Source: Sulfurovum sp.
GTDB lineage: Bacteria > Campylobacterota > Campylobacteria > Campylobacterales > Sulfurovaceae
NCBI GenBank assembly: GCA_016744875.1
Contig: JADGDL010000018.1
Location: 1 to 36,718 of the forward strand
Length of the DNA stretch: 36,718 nucleotides
Reading direction: 5' to 3'
The position numbers and the translations under genes are program-made. Within the stretch, counting starts at the first letter, position 1. Every line of letters begins with the position of its first letter. A model generated the notes under the pieces. It did not search any database. It was not told where the DNA came from and saw only the letters and a program-made list of their open reading frames with translations. Below, in pieces: positions 23,861 through 31,872 of the stretch.

Positions 23861-24085
23861 ATGGGTATGCCAAGTATGCCAGAACTCTTGATCGTACTTG
23901 CGATCGTAGTATTACTCTTCGGAGCAAAAAAAATTCCAGATCTTGCAAAAGGTATGGGTAAAGGTATCAAAGACTTTAAAAAAGCCATCAAAGAAGACGA
24001 TGAAGATACAAAAGAGATCGCAGCCAAAGATGAAACTCCAACTGAAACTGAAAAAGTTGAAGATAAAAAGAGCGAAAACGCTTAA
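23861..24085 (+). CDS. tatA: Twin-arginine translocase subunit TatA
   Basis: TatA forms the pore of the Tat system that exports folded, cofactor-loaded proteins such as hydrogenases and other respiratory enzymes. The 74-residue protein has the N-terminal membrane helix (PELLIVLAIVVLLFGAKKIPDLAKGMGKGIKDFKKA), the hinge and amphipathic helix, and an acidic-lysine tail. A hydrophilic residue (Glu8) lies in the membrane helix as usual. Its size and lack of a second domain favour TatA over TatB. It has its own TATAAT box. Confidence 0.95.
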   Translation: MGMPSMPELLIVLAIVVLLFGAKKIPDLAKGMGKGIKDFKKAIKEDDEDTKEIAAKDETPTETEKVEDKKSENA

Positions 24086-24093
24086 AAACCTAG

Positions 24094-24116
24094 CGTTCAG
24101 CGTTTATCGTTGAACG
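24094..24116. repeat. Hairpin after tatA
   Basis: CGTTCAGCG and CGTTGAACG form a 9-bp stem with one G-U pair around a 5-base loop, 9 bases after the tatA stop. It may stabilise or end the tatA message. There is no T-run directly after it. Confidence 0.4.
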
Positions 24117-24123
24117 TTCAGAT

Positions 24124-24143
24124 AATAGCTTTTTTGAGCTATT
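24124..24143 (+). terminator. Possible terminator between tatA and argS
   Basis: AATAGCT-TTTTTG-AGCTATT is a perfect 7-bp stem with a 6-base loop, 28 bases before the argS ATG. The bases after it (CCTCCACT) are not T-rich, so it may only attenuate read-through from tatA. Confidence 0.35.
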
Positions 24144-24171
24144 CCTCCACTCCACTATTTATGGAACCCTT

Positions 24172-25869
24172 ATGAAACTAAAATCACAAATAAATGACGT
24201 TATCAAAGATGCTTTTTTAAAAGCTGGTATAGAGCATGCACCTATGTCTGTCTCTGAAGCAACAAAACCAGAATTTGGTGACTACCAATTTAATGGTGCC
24301 ATGGCACTTTCGAAAAAGCTTGGTAAAAATCCTAGACAGATTGCAAATGATATTTTAGATCATTTAGACTTCACTGGGCTACTCGCTAAAGCCGAGATCG
24401 CAGGTCCCGGGTTCATTAACCTTTGGCTCAATCCATTATGGATCGCTGCACAGTGTGAATCAGCAGGACAGGATACCAGAGTGGGGGTAGAAAGAAGAAA
24501 AAACCCTGTGAAAGTGGTAGTCGATTACTCCGGACCAAATATGGCAAAACAGATGCATGTGGGACATTTACGTTCTTCCATCATAGGCGATACCTTAGCA
24601 AACCTACTGACCTTCCTAGGTGATGACGTCATACGTCAAAATCACATTGGAGACTGGGGTACACAGTTTGGTATGTTGATCGCTTACCTTGAAGAGATGC
24701 AAAATGATGGTTCAGTGAGCCTAAAAGACTTGGAGCAGTTCTATAAAGATGCAAAAGGACGTTTTGATGCAGATGCTGGTTTTGCAGATAAAGCAAGAGA
24801 GTATGTTGTCAAGATCCAATCTGGTGATACACATTGTTTAGGACTTTGGCAGAAGTTTATCGATATCTCATTAGGACATTGTGAAGAGGTCTATGAAAAG
24901 TTGGGTGTGAATCTCACACGTGATGATGTACGTGCAGAGAGTTTTTACAATGATGACCTTGGAAATGTTATAGAAGACCTGCGTACAAATGGTACATTGC
25001 AAGAGAGTAATGGTGCACAGTGTATTTTTTTAGAAGGTAATGAAGTTCCTGTGATCGTTCAAAAAGGTGACGGCGGTTACCTCTATGCAACAACGGACTT
25101 AGCTGCTTTACGTTACAGAGCACAGAAACTTCAGGCAAAGCGTATTGCTTATGTTGTAGATGCAAGACAGGGTGGGCACTTTAAACAGGTATTTAGGGTA
25201 GCTAAAGAAGCAGAGTTCGTGCCTGAAGATGTCAAGTTGGAACACATTGCTTTTGGAACGATGATGGACAAGGGTGGAAAGCCATTTAAAACACGTGATG
25301 GCGGAACAGTCAAACTCATAGACCTGCTTGATGAAGCAGTGGTAAAAGCCAAAGAGACCATTAACAACAAAGAAGAGTACTCTTCAGAACAGATAGAAGA
25401 GTTGGCAAAGATCATAGGTATAGGGGCAGTCAAATATGCAGACCTTGCCATCAATCGTGAATCAAATTACATTTTTAACTGGGATAAAATGCTCTCTTTT
25501 GAAGGTAATACCTCTTTGTATATGCAATATGCTTATGCAAGAATCCAGAGTATCTTTAGAAAATATGATGGACAGATAGAAGGTAATATCATCATAGGTG
25601 ACGCACTTGAGCACAGACTCTCCACTATGCTACTGCGTTTTGAAGATGTCCTTATGCGTACTGCAGAGGATGCTTCTCCAAATCAGTTAACAACGTATCT
25701 GTATGAATTGGTCACACTCTTTATGCGTTTTTATGAGCAAAATCCTATACTCAAAGAGGGTGTAGATGAAGAGACAAAGATGAGTCGATTGCTTTTGGCT
25801 GATCTCACAGCAAAAACCATAAAGCAAGGCTTGGATATACTTGGTATCAAGGTTGTGGATAAGTTATAA
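24172..25869 (+). CDS. argS: Arginyl-tRNA synthetase
   Basis: ArgS charges tRNA-Arg; one of its substrates, tRNA-Arg(GCG), is encoded 2 kb upstream. The 565-residue protein has the N-terminal Add-1 domain (EFGDYQFNGAMALSK), the class I HIGH signature as HVGH at 129-132 within MAKQMHVGHLRSSIIGD, DWGTQFG, the catalytic-core GTMMDKGGKPFKTRDGG, and the C-terminal DALR domain ending in QGLDILGI. As in most ArgRS there is no canonical KMSK. No strong promoter is visible immediately upstream, so transcription from tatA is likely. Confidence 0.97.
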   Translation: MKLKSQINDVIKDAFLKAGIEHAPMSVSEATKPEFGDYQFNGAMALSKKLGKNPRQIANDILDHLDFTGLLAKAEIAGPGFINLWLNPLWIAAQCESAGQDTRVGVERRKNPVKVVVDYSGPNMAKQMHVGHLRSSIIGDTLANLLTFLGDDVIRQNHIGDWGTQFGMLIAYLEEMQNDGSVSLKDLEQFYKDAKGRFDADAGFADKAREYVVKIQSGDTHCLGLWQKFIDISLGHCEEVYEKLGVNLTRDDVRAESFYNDDLGNVIEDLRTNGTLQESNGAQCIFLEGNEVPVIVQKGDGGYLYATTDLAALRYRAQKLQAKRIAYVVDARQGGHFKQVFRVAKEAEFVPEDVKLEHIAFGTMMDKGGKPFKTRDGGTVKLIDLLDEAVVKAKETINNKEEYSSEQIEELAKIIGIGAVKYADLAINRESNYIFNWDKMLSFEGNTSLYMQYAYARIQSIFRKYDGQIEGNIIIGDALEHRLSTMLLRFEDVLMRTAEDASPNQLTTYLYELVTLFMRFYEQNPILKEGVDEETKMSRLLLADLTAKTIKQGLDILGIKVVDKL

Positions 25870-25922
25870 GCTTACTCACAATCTTACAGATAAGATAATT
25901 TGAGTTATGAAAAAGGATTATC

Positions 25923-26249
25923 ATGAAGGCACTTCTTGTATTGGTTGTATTGGCTACGCTAGCAGCGATATTTTTTCAATATTCCCGAAATAAAGACCTA
26001 AAAAAACTTCTTATTGCATTAGCTACTTTTGGAGCTATTATATCTTTAGGTGTAATTGGAAACCTCACAAGACAGGTTTTCCCGTTGTTTATTACACACC
26101 TTGTACTTATGGTTATTTCATGGGGAGCATTGATAGTATATCTCATACGTGATAGATATTATTGGTGGGTGATATTTTCGCCGTTGGTGACGATAGGACT
26201 GTTTTTACTGCTTGAACTTGTAACAGGTTCGGGACATGAGTTAGGGTAA
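25923..26249 (+). CDS. Small membrane protein of unknown function
   Basis: The 108-residue product is almost wholly hydrophobic, with about four membrane segments (roughly 2-18, 27-45, 51-71 and 78-98) separated by short charged loops such as SRNKDLKK and RDRYYWW. I do not recognise the family. It has an AAAGGA ribosome binding site before the ATG, stands alone 53 bases after argS, and its stop codon lies inside a long terminator stem, which supports a real gene. Confidence 0.7.
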   Translation: MKALLVLVVLATLAAIFFQYSRNKDLKKLLIALATFGAIISLGVIGNLTRQVFPLFITHLVLMVISWGALIVYLIRDRYYWWVIFSPLVTIGLFLLLELVTGSGHELG

Positions 26250-26264
26250 CGGTAGTTACCCTAA
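26241..26264. terminator. Bidirectional terminator between convergent genes
   Basis: TTAGGGTAAC and GTTACCCTAA form a perfect 10-bp stem with a GGTA loop. It includes the stop codon of the upstream membrane-protein gene and ends 6 bases before the rsfS stop, the typical place for a shared terminator. The T-run is weak (TATAATTT). Confidence 0.6.
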
Positions 26265-26270
26265 TATAAT

Positions 26271-26624
26271 TTATGCAGGATCAATATCCCGTTTTTTCTG
26301 ATTTTCTACCAGTTCTGATAAAAATTGTTCAAGTGAATAACGTTGTCTGTACTCAGGGATCATAATATGGATGAGTATATCTCCCAGGTCACCTACTGCC
26401 CATTCATCACTTACATCTGATGCAAAAAATGTTTCATCTTTTTCTTTAAGACCTTTTTTAAGGTGGTCAAAAAGTGCCGTAGTATGTTTACCGTTCAGTG
26501 AATTTGCAATGACTACGCGTTTTGCGATGTAATCAGCATCATCTAGGTTAAATACTTCTATCTCTTCAGCTTTTTTATCATCAAGAATCTTTACGATATT
26601 CTCAACTCTCTCTTCCATTGTCAT
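26271..26624 (-). CDS. rsfS: Ribosome silencing factor RsfS
   Basis: RsfS binds ribosomal protein L14 (uL14) on the large subunit and blocks subunit joining when nutrients are scarce. The 117-residue protein shows the family layout: N-terminal helix, KKAEEIEVFNLDDADYIAKRVVIANSLNGKHTTAL, and the signature DEWAVGDLGDILIHIMIPEYRQRYSLEQF (EWAVGDLGDILIH core). A second ATG two codons in is an equally good start. It follows nadD by 5 bases on the same strand, a pairing conserved widely. Confidence 0.93.
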   Translation of the reverse strand: MTMEERVENIVKILDDKKAEEIEVFNLDDADYIAKRVVIANSLNGKHTTALFDHLKKGLKEKDETFFASDVSDEWAVGDLGDILIHIMIPEYRQRYSLEQFLSELVENQKKRDIDPA

Positions 26625-26629
26625 AATTA

Positions 26630-27190
26630 TTATTTTCCTTCTATTATGTTTCTTACAGAATCTTGGATCTTTATGTCAACATACTGTAAATCTTTTTTTT
26701 CTCTTATCTGGGTTGAACTTATTGGAGATTTGATGGAAAGTAATTCCCACTCCCTAAGTGCATCCGTATCTAATTGATGATCATCTCTGGTGGCAATCAC
26801 CCAAGTGACGGTTTCATTTAGCCATTGGTAATCATGCCATTGTGTCAATGTTGACAAATTGTCAGCACCTATGATGAGGTACTTGACATGGTAACTTTGG
26901 TTAAAATGTTTTACAGTTTGTGAAGTAACTATACTTTTACCCTTTTGTATCTCATAATCATCTACAAGGACATTTGGTATATCATCAAATAATCTATGAC
27001 ACCAATTAAGACGCGTATGTGCATCTGCAAGTGAAGATGTTTTAAAAGGATTAAGATAAGCAGGTACAATAAATAGTTTATCAATGTGCAACGTTTCTAT
27101 CGCTTTTTCAACAACCTGTTGATGTCCTATATGCGGAGGGTCAAAACTTCCTCCAAATATAGCGATAGTCGGCTTCACTTGATTAACCAA
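26630..27190 (-). CDS. nadD: Nicotinate-nucleotide adenylyltransferase
   Basis: NadD joins ATP and nicotinate mononucleotide to give deamido-NAD, a step in NAD synthesis. The 186-residue protein has the nucleotidyltransferase motif GGSFDPPHIGH at 13-23 and the C-terminal ISSTQIR. The start is TTG at 27190, preceded by GAGG at a spacing of 7 bases; a GTG four codons later is less well served. It runs with rsfS and is divergent from gap, the same arrangement as in Campylobacter jejuni (Cj1403c-Cj1405). Confidence 0.94.
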   Translation of the reverse strand: MVNQVKPTIAIFGGSFDPPHIGHQQVVEKAIETLHIDKLFIVPAYLNPFKTSSLADAHTRLNWCHRLFDDIPNVLVDDYEIQKGKSIVTSQTVKHFNQSYHVKYLIIGADNLSTLTQWHDYQWLNETVTWVIATRDDHQLDTDALREWELLSIKSPISSTQIREKKDLQYVDIKIQDSVRNIIEGK

Positions 27191-27251
27191 ATACTAACCT
27201 CATTTACTGTAAAATTATGGAATTTTAGCATAAAACGCATAAGGATAAAGT
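27191..27251. promoter_or_regulatory. Divergent promoter region nadD / gap
   Basis: The 61-bp gap must hold both promoters. TAAAAT at 27210-27215 is a -10 candidate for gap. On the other strand, TAAAAT or CATAAT in the same AT-rich core may serve nadD. AAATT/AATTT inverted repeats surround ATGG here. AAGGA at 27241-27245 is the gap ribosome binding site. Confidence 0.4.
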
Positions 27252-28244
27252 ATGGCTGTAAAAGTAGCAATCAACGGACTAGGTAGAATTGGTAGATGTG
27301 TCGCACGTATCATTGCAGATAGAGATGATATTGAACTTGTTGCAGTAAATGCATCTGGTACTGAAGAAATGCTTCAATATAATGTCAAATATGATTCAGT
27401 ACATGGTACGCGTAAAGATGTTAGCGTGGCTGACGGATACTTGAACATCGGTGAGACGAAAGCTAAGATCTTTGCAGAGCGTGAACTGTCTAAAATAGAT
27501 TTTGCATCAGTTGGTGTAGAACTGGTCTTGGAATGTACAGGTGCTTTCCTGACAGCAGAGTCAGTACAACCGTACCTTGATAATGGTGTAGAAAAAGTAC
27601 TTTTCTCAGCACCTGCCAAAGATGACACAGCAACATTTGTTTTAGGTGCAAATGCAGATGAATATGCAGGACAGACTGTTGTTTCCAATGCATCATGTAC
27701 AACCAATGGGTTGGCACCGGTAGCCAAAGTACTTGATGACGCGTTTGGCATAGAAAACGGTTTAATGACAACAATACACTCTTATACTGCTTCTCAGCCA
27801 ATACTTGACGGAAAACATAAAAAAGATCCAAGAAAAGGGCGTTCAGGGGCAACAAACCTTGTACCTACAACGACTGGGGCGGCAAAAGCTATCTCAAAAG
27901 TATTGCCAAATCTTGAGGGTAAAATTAACGGTCAGGCTATTAGAGTACCAACAGCAGATGTTTCTATGGTTGACCTTACTGTAACATTGAACAAAGATGT
28001 AACGGTTGAAGATGTGAAAGAAGCATTTAAAGTTGCCAGTGAAGGTTCACATAAAGGTCTACTTGGGGTAGATGAAGAGTATAGAGTCTCTACGGATTTT
28101 ATGGGTGAAGAGTTGAGTGCGGTTGTACCTCTTGATACTATTCAGGTCATAGGAGGCAATATGGTAAAAGTACTCTCATGGTATGACAATGAGTGGGGAT
28201 ACTCGGTACGTTTAGTTGATATGGCTGTACACATTAGTAAGTAA
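27252..28244 (+). CDS. gap: Glyceraldehyde-3-phosphate dehydrogenase, possibly NADP-preferring
   Basis: This enzyme interconverts glyceraldehyde-3-phosphate and 1,3-bisphosphoglycerate. The 330-residue protein has the dinucleotide site INGLGRIGR at 7-15 and the catalytic SNASCTTNG. HSYTASQ and WYDNEWGYS complete the family signatures. At the NAD-selecting position E. coli GapA has Asp34 (VAINDL); here it is Ala34 (VAVNASG). The gluconeogenic, NADP-using GapB of Bacillus subtilis has the same NAS sequence as far as I recall, so NADPH use in the biosynthetic direction is likely. It is the first gene of gap-pgk-tpiA. Confidence 0.94.
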   Translation: MAVKVAINGLGRIGRCVARIIADRDDIELVAVNASGTEEMLQYNVKYDSVHGTRKDVSVADGYLNIGETKAKIFAERELSKIDFASVGVELVLECTGAFLTAESVQPYLDNGVEKVLFSAPAKDDTATFVLGANADEYAGQTVVSNASCTTNGLAPVAKVLDDAFGIENGLMTTIHSYTASQPILDGKHKKDPRKGRSGATNLVPTTTGAAKAISKVLPNLEGKINGQAIRVPTADVSMVDLTVTLNKDVTVEDVKEAFKVASEGSHKGLLGVDEEYRVSTDFMGEELSAVVPLDTIQVIGGNMVKVLSWYDNEWGYSVRLVDMAVHISK

Positions 28245-28269
28245 GATTAAAAATTAAGAAAGTAATAAT

Positions 28270-29460
28270 TTGAGAACAATAAAAGATTTAGACATAGACG
28301 GTAAAAGAGTTTTTATAAGATGTGATTTTAATGTGCCTAAAGATGAGTTTGGGAATATTACAGACGACAGACGTATCCGTTCTGCGTTGCAGACGATCCG
28401 TTACTGTATAGATAGAGACTGTAAGATCATTTTGGCTTCACACTATGAGAGACCAGAACCAGGCAAGTATGAAGAGAAGTACTCCCTTGTACCTGTGGCA
28501 AAGAGATTACATACTTTACTGAAGATCAAAAGAGATATCTTTATGTCTGAGGATGTTGTAGGACCAGATGGACCGGAAAAAGCAGCAAAGATGGAGCCAG
28601 GAGATGTGCTTTTACTTGAGAATCTCCGTTATGAAGCAGGTGAGACTGAAAATGACATGGCATTTGCAGAAAAGTTGGCAGCTTATGCGGATATTTATAT
28701 CAACGATGCTTTTGGTGCCTGTCATAGAAAACATGCTTCTATCGATGCCATCACAACATTTTTTGATAAAGATACCAAAGCAGCAGGTTTTCTTATGGGT
28801 AAAGAGGTAAACTTCTTTTCTAAAGTACTGGAAGAGCCTGTACGTCCTTTTGTTGCAGTGGTAGGCGGTTCTAAAGTATCTGGTAAACTTCAGGCACTTA
28901 CAAACCTTTTAACCAAAGTAGATAAAGTGATCATTGGTGGAGGTATGGCATTTACATTCTTAAAAGCATTGGGACATGAAGTAGGTACTTCTTTGATAGA
29001 AGATGATCTCTTGGATGAAGCAACAGATATCATGAACAAAGCAAAAGAGATGGGTGTAAAGTTCTATTTGCCTGTTGATGTCGTAGCTGCTGCAGAGTTT
29101 TCTGAAAATACAACAGTAAAATTTCTTCCGATTCAAGAAATTCCGGAAGATTGGATGGGATTGGATATCGGTCCGGCAAGTACGAGACTTTTCCGTGAGG
29201 CACTCAACGATGCACAGACGATCATCTGGAACGGACCAATGGGTGTTTATGAGATGGACAGATATTCAAAAGGAAGTATGGCTATGTCAAACAACATCGC
29301 ACAAACACATGCGACAACGATCGTAGGTGGTGGTGATACAGCAGATGTAGTACAGCGTTCAGGAGATGCCGATGAGATGACCTTTATCTCTACAGGTGGT
29401 GGAGCAAGTTTAAAATTGATCGAAGGTATCTCATTGCCTGGTTTAGAAGCATTAAAATAA
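28270..29460 (+). CDS. pgk: Phosphoglycerate kinase
   Basis: Pgk interconverts 3-phosphoglycerate and 1,3-bisphosphoglycerate with ATP/ADP. The 396-residue product has the N-terminal substrate-binding FIRCDFNVP, the H-x-R-P-type SHYERPEPGKYEEKYSLVPV, the hinge region LENLRY..GETEND, VVGGSKVSGKL, and the nucleotide-binding end GGGDTADVV and STGGGASLKLIEG. The start is TTG at 28270, with AGAAAG upstream and no alternative ATG nearby. It lies 25 bases after gap and 9 before tpiA. Confidence 0.97.
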   Translation: MRTIKDLDIDGKRVFIRCDFNVPKDEFGNITDDRRIRSALQTIRYCIDRDCKIILASHYERPEPGKYEEKYSLVPVAKRLHTLLKIKRDIFMSEDVVGPDGPEKAAKMEPGDVLLLENLRYEAGETENDMAFAEKLAAYADIYINDAFGACHRKHASIDAITTFFDKDTKAAGFLMGKEVNFFSKVLEEPVRPFVAVVGGSKVSGKLQALTNLLTKVDKVIIGGGMAFTFLKALGHEVGTSLIEDDLLDEATDIMNKAKEMGVKFYLPVDVVAAAEFSENTTVKFLPIQEIPEDWMGLDIGPASTRLFREALNDAQTIIWNGPMGVYEMDRYSKGSMAMSNNIAQTHATTIVGGGDTADVVQRSGDADEMTFISTGGGASLKLIEGISLPGLEALK

Positions 29461-29469
29461 AGGTTCTGT

Positions 29470-30165
29470 ATGATTTATGCCGCAAACTTTAAAACAAACC
29501 ATACACGTAAAAGTACAGAATTGTATATCAATGCATTAAATGAAAAGTTGGGTGCAAAAAAATCAGAAGACAGAGTATTTATTTTCCCTCCTGTTACCGC
29601 ATTGGATTTTTATGAAGGTGATTTTACTTTAGGTGTACAGAATGCATACCCTACTGCAAATGGTGCTTATACAGGAGAAATAGGTCTTGAACAACTTGAT
29701 GAATTTGACATCAAAACCATTCTCATAGGGCACAGTGAAAGACGTGAACACTTGTCAGAGTCCCAAGCAAAAGTGGTAGAGAAGTTCGCTTTTTTTCAAG
29801 AAAATGACCTTGAGATCATCTATTGTATCGGTGAACCATTAGAGATACGTGAAAAAGGTTTTGAAGCAGTGATGCAGTACTTGCTTACACAGTTTGAGGG
29901 TATTGATATTACGTATAATAATCTTATCATTGCCTATGAACCTATTTGGGCCATTGGAACGGGAAGGTCTGCTACAGTTGAAGAGATATCTACAACACAT
30001 AGGGCATTAAAAAAAGTGATTGGAGATACACCATTACTTTATGGAGGATCTGCAAAACCTGCCAATATAAAAGAGATTATCAGTATTGCCGGGGTAGATG
30101 GTGTACTGGTAGGGTCTGCGTCACTTGATGCAGAGAGTTTTTTAGAGATGATAAACCACAAATAG
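29470..30165 (+). CDS. tpiA: Triosephosphate isomerase
   Basis: TpiA interconverts dihydroxyacetone phosphate and glyceraldehyde-3-phosphate. At 231 residues it is shorter than the usual 250, as is common in this lineage. Catalytic residues are in place: Asn6 and Lys8 in NFKTN, His in IGHSERR, and Glu in AYEPIWAIGTG, followed by YGGSAKPAN and GVLVGSASLDAESF. Its stop codon is part of a terminator hairpin, so the gap-pgk-tpiA unit ends here. Confidence 0.97.
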   Translation: MIYAANFKTNHTRKSTELYINALNEKLGAKKSEDRVFIFPPVTALDFYEGDFTLGVQNAYPTANGAYTGEIGLEQLDEFDIKTILIGHSERREHLSESQAKVVEKFAFFQENDLEIIYCIGEPLEIREKGFEAVMQYLLTQFEGIDITYNNLIIAYEPIWAIGTGRSATVEEISTTHRALKKVIGDTPLLYGGSAKPANIKEIISIAGVDGVLVGSASLDAESFLEMINHK

Positions 30166-30180
30166 AGCTGTGCTCTATTT
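30160..30180 (+). terminator. Terminator of the gap-pgk-tpiA unit
   Basis: AAATAGAG-CTGTG-CTCTATTT is a perfect 8-bp stem with a 5-base loop that contains the tpiA stop codon. It is followed by GTTCTGTCT, a modest T-rich tail. Confidence 0.6.
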
Positions 30181-30192
30181 GTTCTGTCTAAC

Positions 30193-30207
30193 GCTGTTTT
30201 TCACAGC
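30193..30207. terminator. Small hairpin between tpiA and nusA
   Basis: GCTGT-TTTTC-ACAGC is a 5-bp stem in the 90-bp gap between convergent genes. It is the weaker of three hairpins here and may be part of a composite terminator. Confidence 0.3.
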
Positions 30208-30214
30208 AAAAGGC

Positions 30215-30234
30215 TCACACGATACATCGTGTGA
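30215..30234 (-). terminator. Terminator of nusA
   Basis: TCACACGA-TACA-TCGTGTGA is a perfect 8-bp stem with a 4-base loop, 22 bases beyond the nusA stop. On the minus strand it is followed by GCCTTTTG, a short T-run. Confidence 0.55.
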
Positions 30235-30255
30235 AAGAAATGTACATTTTACAGA

Positions 30256-31419
30256 CTATTTGAATAGATCTGCCAATGCTGATGTATCAGTCGTTTTCTC
30301 TACGTCTCCACCTTCAGCAGATTCAGGTGCTCTTTCTGTCACACCTTCCACTTCATTCAGTTCAATCGTATATCCTGTTAACATAGATGCCAAACGGATG
30401 TTGATCCCTGATCTACCGATCGCTTTTGCTTTTTGATCACCTGTGATATTGATGATCGCTTTTTTCTCATCTGCGTCTACTTTGATACTTTGTGTGATCG
30501 CAGGGCTGAGTGCTCTAGTAATAAATATCTCTGGAATAGGAGAAAATTCGATACAGTCAATGTTCTCATCATTAAGCTCTTGACTTACAGCATTGATACG
30601 AACACCTTTGACACCCACAGCAGCACCGATGGGATCAACATTCATTTGCTCTGTTTTAAGGGCTATTTTTGCTCTCTCCCCTGGGATTCTTGCTGAACCG
30701 GTTATCTCAACCACTCCATCGGCTATCTCAGGTACTTCACTTTCCATAAGAGATTCTAAAAATTTTGGTGATGTACGTGTAAGTTCAAGAAAGAGACCAT
30801 ACTGAGGGTCAACACTTACATATCTAAGTAGTGCACGGATACTGTCCCCGCGTTTAAACTTTTCACCCTTGATACGGTTTCTAAGCGTCATAACACCTTT
30901 AAGCTCACCTATCTCTACATGAGTATTGTCCTCTGCATCTATACGGTTGACGGTTCCCAGCATTACAGAGCCTACTTTTTCTCTGTATTTTTCAAAAAGA
31001 TCTTGTTCTATACGTCTTTGTACATGATACTCGAGTTCTCTAAAAAGATTTGCAGAAGCTGTACGACCATGGTCTTCAAGTACAAATTCTTCTTTAAGCT
31101 GGTCACCGACCTCTAAAGAATCATCAAATTCCAGTGCTTCAGAGAGTGCCATAAAACTGTCAGATTCTACTTCTTGTTTATTGTCATCTCTACCGATCTC
31201 TGTATAAAGTTGTTCATCATCATCTTTCACAACAGTGATCACTTTATTGACAGAATAGGTTTTTGTATCTTGATCTATCACTACTTCAAAAGTACTGGTA
31301 AATGTAGTAAGTTTTTTAGCTGTATTGATCAGTGCTTCCTGAAATGCTTCAAGGGCATGTTCTTTACTAATATTCTTTTCATGAGCGATAGCGTCTATAA
31401 TATCTAAGATTTTTTCCAT
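30256..31419 (-). CDS. nusA: Transcription termination/antitermination factor NusA
   Basis: NusA binds RNA polymerase and nascent RNA and tunes pausing and termination. The 387-residue protein has the N-terminal RNA-polymerase-binding domain (from EKILDIIDAIAHEKNISKEHA), an S1 domain around 135-200 (GSVMLGTVNRID, GVMTLRNRIKGEKFKRGD), and two KH domains (GVRINAVSQELNDENIDCIEF; GRSGINIRLASMLTGYTIEL). It lacks the C-terminal acidic repeats of the E. coli protein, which fits most bacterial NusA. The start has AGGAAAAAAC before the ATG. It is convergent with tpiA. Confidence 0.96.
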   Translation of the reverse strand: MEKILDIIDAIAHEKNISKEHALEAFQEALINTAKKLTTFTSTFEVVIDQDTKTYSVNKVITVVKDDDEQLYTEIGRDDNKQEVESDSFMALSEALEFDDSLEVGDQLKEEFVLEDHGRTASANLFRELEYHVQRRIEQDLFEKYREKVGSVMLGTVNRIDAEDNTHVEIGELKGVMTLRNRIKGEKFKRGDSIRALLRYVSVDPQYGLFLELTRTSPKFLESLMESEVPEIADGVVEITGSARIPGERAKIALKTEQMNVDPIGAAVGVKGVRINAVSQELNDENIDCIEFSPIPEIFITRALSPAITQSIKVDADEKKAIINITGDQKAKAIGRSGINIRLASMLTGYTIELNEVEGVTERAPESAEGGDVEKTTDTSALADLFK

Positions 31420-31510
31420 TGTTTTTTCCTAATTAATTTCATTTAACCGCTACAAGAGGTAACATAACAGTGTTAAGAACGTCTGAGAAGTGGTGTTTTT
31501 GAAGACTCGT

Positions 31511-31516
31511 ATTATA
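31511..31516 (-). promoter_or_regulatory. -10 box for nusA
   Basis: Minus strand TATAAT, 92 bases upstream of the nusA ATG, within a 170-bp divergent gap. The resulting leader would be about 85 bases long. Confidence 0.5.
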
Positions 31517-31544
31517 TCTAACCAAAGCTTTACTGAAAATAAAG

Positions 31545-31550
31545 TATAAT
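31545..31550 (+). promoter_or_regulatory. -10 box for the HP0268-like gene and miaB
   Basis: Plus strand TATAAT, 40 bases before the ATG at 31590. A second TATAAT at 31571-31576 is too near the start to serve; AAAAGG after it is the ribosome binding site. Confidence 0.55.
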
Positions 31551-31589
31551 TTTACCAATTAACACGGAAGTATAATAAAAGGTATATAG

Positions 31590-31829
31590 ATGAAATTAAA
31601 ACTTGCTAGAACTACACTTAAAGCAAAACCAAAAACGATTGAGCTAAAGAAATTAGAAGAAGAACTAGCGAGCAAATCTATATTTTATTTCGACAAAGAC
31701 AACTCACACAAAGAACTTAAAGAGTTGATAGAGTACTTTGAAGAAAAAGGATATTCTGTTTATATGCGTGAAGTAAAGTATGGTATGGATGAAAATGAAT
31801 ACATCTATGAAGTACATATTATCGCCTAG
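31590..31829 (+). CDS. HP0268-like small protein (putative nuclease)
   Basis: The 79-residue protein has a pattern of an N-terminal basic strand (MKLKLARTTLKAKPKTIEL), SIFYFDKDNSHKELKELIEYFEEKGYSVYMREV, and an end YIYEVHIIA. It matches my recollection of H. pylori HP0268, a protein of about 80 residues next to miaB (HP0269). HP0268 has been reported to have nicking or ribonuclease activity; whether that is its cell role is unsettled. The gene order HP0268-like, miaB, DUF374 is kept here, supporting orthology. Confidence 0.82.
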   Translation: MKLKLARTTLKAKPKTIELKKLEEELASKSIFYFDKDNSHKELKELIEYFEEKGYSVYMREVKYGMDENEYIYEVHIIA

Positions 31830-31872
31830 CCATTAGGTGATCCAACAAAGAGAAGTCTTAGAAAGAAAATTA

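Noticed and set aside
30170..30436. Open frame on the plus strand after tpiA
   Set aside because: It runs through the terminator hairpins and into nusA antisense; no ribosome binding site or motif.
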